34,682 nt of DNA from UBA4655 sp044337015 (GTDB lineage Bacteria > Planctomycetota > Planctomycetia > Pirellulales > UBA1268): contig JBIIOJ010000008.1 of NCBI GenBank assembly GCA_044337015.1, positions 1-34,682 of the forward strand, in the 5' to 3' direction. Of this stretch, positions 33,501 to 34,682 are shown piece by piece (within the stretch, counting starts at the first letter, position 1; every line of letters starts with the position of its first letter). The notes under the pieces are model-generated. The model made no database searches and had not been told where the DNA came from. It worked only from the letters and a program-made list of their open reading frames with translations. The position numbers and the translations under genes were made by a program.

Positions 33501-34682
33501 GGCCAGCAACTGCACCACGTCTTCGATGGCGGAGATGTTCGACGTGACCGTGAGGTTGCCGGAGGCGGCAGTGAGCGTGACACCCCCATCGTCTCGCGTG
33601 GGCGTTCCCGCCGTGATGCCCACTCCTCCCACCGAAAATCCGCGCTTATTGAGGAACAGGACGTCTCCCCCGCTGTGCGGCGAGGATGCGGCGAAGGTGC
33701 CCACGTCGTTGGCCGCATGGGTCAGCACGATGCTGCCGGAGCTGTTCGAAGCCGAAAGCGAAGCCGCCACGATCGGTCCGGTTTGCGTGATACCGCCGGC
33801 TGCGATGAGCGACACGCTCTGGCCTGCCGCCGTGATGCCGGAGATCGCCAGTTCTGCGGCGTCGGTGATTTTCAGTCCGCCGGCCGTGACCGTTGCGGAG
33901 AGGGTATTGACGTCGGTCTTCAGGCTCGCCGCGTCCCCGGACGAGATCGCGAGACTGCCGCCGGCGGCGACCGTCGTCGATGCGTCCTGGTTGGCGGCGG
34001 TGAGCGTGGTGCCCGCGGTGAGGGCGACGCTCCCGGAGGCATCGGCGTTGACGATGCGGCCTTGATTTTGGAAGAGCAGCGAACCGCTCGCGGTGACCGT
34101 CGCGGACTTCCCGACGCCGCCGACCGTCACGAGGCCGTCGATCGTGACGTCGCTGCCGACGATCTTCACGTCGCCGTCGGCCGTGCTGGCCGATGCCACT
34201 GTCAGCGGTTGGCCGACGGTGCCGATCGTGATGTCACCAGGACCGGTGAGATTCGCACCCAGCGCCCCGACCGCGAGGCTCGTGAACGTGGGCGCGGTCT
34301 TCGCCGTCCATTCGAAAACACCCGCGGCGATCGTGCCCGCGGTCTGCGTGATCGTGCCGGTGGGAGTGAACAGCGAGATCCGATCGTTGGCGGCGGTCAG
34401 GGGGCCGGCAACCTCGAGGTCGCCAGCGGCCGCGGTCAGGAAAATATCACCGTCACCGGCTGCGTTCGTGCCGGCGATGATCCCGGCGGAGCCCACCTTG
34501 AACCCGCTGCCGTTCACGAACTGCAGCGTTCCGGTGGCGGTCTTGCCGGTGAGCGATCCGACCGCGTTGGCCGGATTCACGAGCAGCACGTCGCCCGGCG
34601 CCGTGGCCTCCGCGAAGAGCGTCACGGCCTTGATGGAGACGGTCGGGTCAGGCTGCGAGATCGTTCCGGCCGCACGGAGGCT
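30585..34682 (-). CDS. Giant surface protein, 5' end beyond the window (beta-helix plus Ig-like modules)
   Basis: The frame is open from the stop at 30585 to the window edge (1,365 codons visible), so the start is outside. The GTG at 34625 is internal: in-frame codons continue upstream. The visible N-terminal third (about 34680-33450) is haemagglutinin/autotransporter-like beta-helix sequence rich in G, T, A and S, with recurring DVxxxG and ITQT motifs (TGTITQTAGTIAAG; GGITQTGPIVAAS). Then come Ig-like modules of about 104 residues, some with VTFTRG, and a C-terminal block ending LYWTRV that matches the neighbouring giant. Likely exported and surface-attached, with an adhesive or structural role. 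No HExxH motif is seen in the visible part. Same strand as the 3,879-aa gene and 352 bp from it. Confidence 0.85.
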   Translation of the reverse strand, partial: SLRAAGTISQPDPTVSIKAVTLFAEATAPGDVLLVNPANAVGSLTGKTATGTLQFVNGSGFKVGSAGIIAGTNAAGDGDIFLTAAAGDLEVAGPLTAANDRISLFTPTGTITQTAGTIAAGVFEWTAKTAPTFTSLAVGALGANLTGPGDITIGTVGQPLTVASASTADGDVKIVGSDVTIDGLVTVGGVGKSATVTASGSLLFQNQGRIVNADASGSVALTAGTTLTAANQDASTTVAAGGSLAISSGDAASLKTDVNTLSATVTAGGLKITDAAELAISGITAAGQSVSLIAAGGITQTGPIVAASLSASNSSGSIVLTHAANDVGTFAASSPHSGGDVLFLNKRGFSVGGVGITAGTPTRDDGGVTLTAASGNLTVTSNISAIEDVVQLLAPGGVVKIDPGVTIEARELVIDDSTVVSITEVIDNVSRVTGNVPDGALINDATPTITGITLPGNKVTVSLNGSPIAPVVVADASGNWSLTTASLADGGYAITAAATNLAGDTGSPSAAYGITIDATAPATPTITTVTDNVLPVIGDVANGGSTNDTVLVLSGTTESDTTVEIFNGPTKLGDATVSGATWSFITAVLVNGTTYVFKAVASDQAGNVGSDSATHTVTIDTTAPLAPTLALGTGVASGATQGEGTQLSGVVTVSGETGAAIVVTFTRGVATVTKNLAGTGTSQPVTLTVGDLATLGNGTVNVSATQSDAAGNPQTVAAASISFTLDTVAPAAPTLTLRSGVTEPVSNSEAFGGAVTVTGETGAVIVVTFTRGASTVTKTLTGTGAGQDVALSATDLTTLGDGTVSVSATQSDGAGNPQSGPPATLSFALDATPPAPPQLLILSGVASGATAAEATQASGVVSVVGINGAPILVTFTRGPNTVTRSFIGNGVGQPVTLSGADLTTLGDGVVNVSATQADAAGNTSAAATTSFTLDTIAPASPFITGLVDDVAAFVGNVAAGGRTNDNTLRIVGTAEPGATVAVRNGPTLIGSATADAGGNWAFTTAPLADGGYAFSAFATDVAGNANPSSRPAYAVTLDTAPPAAATITSVTDNVGSIIGNVAPGGRTDDTTLRIAGTAEPGSQVTVRSGNAVLRRVFANEFGTWAIVTDPLAVRLHNLNALARDAAGNNGPASATHTVTIDQTSPTILFLGSTTVAGTYGEAAEIAIFARTSERMRAGSAIDVTLNTGVVVRLSTPTERSELNGIYRVGGGALASPLSIISVANVSPIASDIAGNPVAGLPPVPVVLTGINVDSPISASAIGFATDPAFAPTQTSAVTSIPIVFSTEVTGVSLADFQLFYNERESVSLRGSTITGSGRNYTLTLPANLTNRIGSYRLAIGPSSAIRAVFGGAQLTAALNLYWTRV
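30588..31262 (-). repeat. Shared C-terminal module, copy 2
   Basis: Codes about 225 residues from DQTSPTIL to LYWTRV, paralogous to copy 1 at 18596-19270. Identical 41-bp DNA at 30709-30749. Conserved motifs include TSERMRAGSAIDVT, TSIPIVF, GVSLADF, LFYNERES and GSGRNYTLTLP. Confidence 0.85.
31262..33134 (-). repeat. Six tandem Ig-like modules of 309-318 bp
   Basis: Boundaries at the D of DxxxP junctions are 33134, 32825, 32507, 32195, 31883, 31571 and 31262. Modules 2-4 are of the VTFTRG type (VSATQxDAAGN); modules 1, 5 and 6 are of the GGxTNDxTL type. A more divergent module lies just upstream (about 33440-33135). Confidence 0.85.

Noticed and set aside
34625..34625. GTG at 34625 as the start of the second giant protein
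   Set aside because: The frame stays open to the window edge with credible residues (ISQPDPTVSIKA) upstream, so the start is outside the window.
18593..34682. Possible CRISPR array or satellite in the repeat-rich 3' region
   Set aside because: The ~310-bp period is in frame, diverged and coding (Ig-like modules); there are no short identical repeats with unique spacers.

Overview
The window is GC-rich (about two-thirds G+C by eye) and its gene families point to a planctomycete (Planctomycetota, probably a Pirellulales-type lineage). The evidence is a cytochrome-c/DUF1549/DUF1553 protein followed by a DUF1501 protein and a ThuA-like protein, a BBP7-type outer-membrane barrel, very large Ig-like/beta-helix surface proteins, and N-terminal LEPR-xLL-like motifs. 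The species cannot be read from this sequence.

Layout. (1) 1-1376: a tyrosine recombinase whose last 17 codons run antisense through a CAT-anticodon tRNA gene. This is the chromosomal junction of an integrated element that extends left of the window. (2) 1377-3561: tRNA promoter, a small planctomycete HTH-like protein, and a structured leader ahead of a porin-like outer-membrane barrel. (3) 3577-9286, minus strand: a small unknown protein, a secreted glycoside-hydrolase-like protein with a Calx-beta domain, hflC and hflK (FtsH modulators, ATGA overlap), and an exported alpha/beta hydrolase. (4) 9486-15191, plus strand: a three-gene operon of PSCyt1-DUF1549-DUF1553, DUF1501 (Tat substrate) and a ThuA-like protein. 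It is divergent from the hydrolase across a 199-bp region with two dyads. (5) 15192-18476: a BtuF-like binding protein without a signal peptide, a two-cupin dioxygenase-like protein divergent from it, and a BBP7 barrel convergent with the cupin gene across a perfect hairpin. (6) 18593-34682, minus strand: two adjacent giant surface-protein genes. One encodes 3,879 aa with a zincin HExxHxxGxxH site. The other is cut by the window edge, with at least 1,365 codons visible. Both carry ~104-residue Ig-like modules and end in the same ~224-residue C-terminal module.

Most of the window encodes the cell envelope and secreted proteins: two barrels, two giant adhesin-like proteins, an exported GH-like enzyme, an exported hydrolase and the planctomycete cytochrome/DUF1501 pair. 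hflKC is the housekeeping part. The most interesting unexplained items are the C-terminal module shared by the two giants (candidate surface-retention domain), the LEPR-like N-terminus shared by otherwise unrelated large exported proteins without an ordinary signal peptide, and the integrase whose C-terminus is written by the tRNA attachment site.
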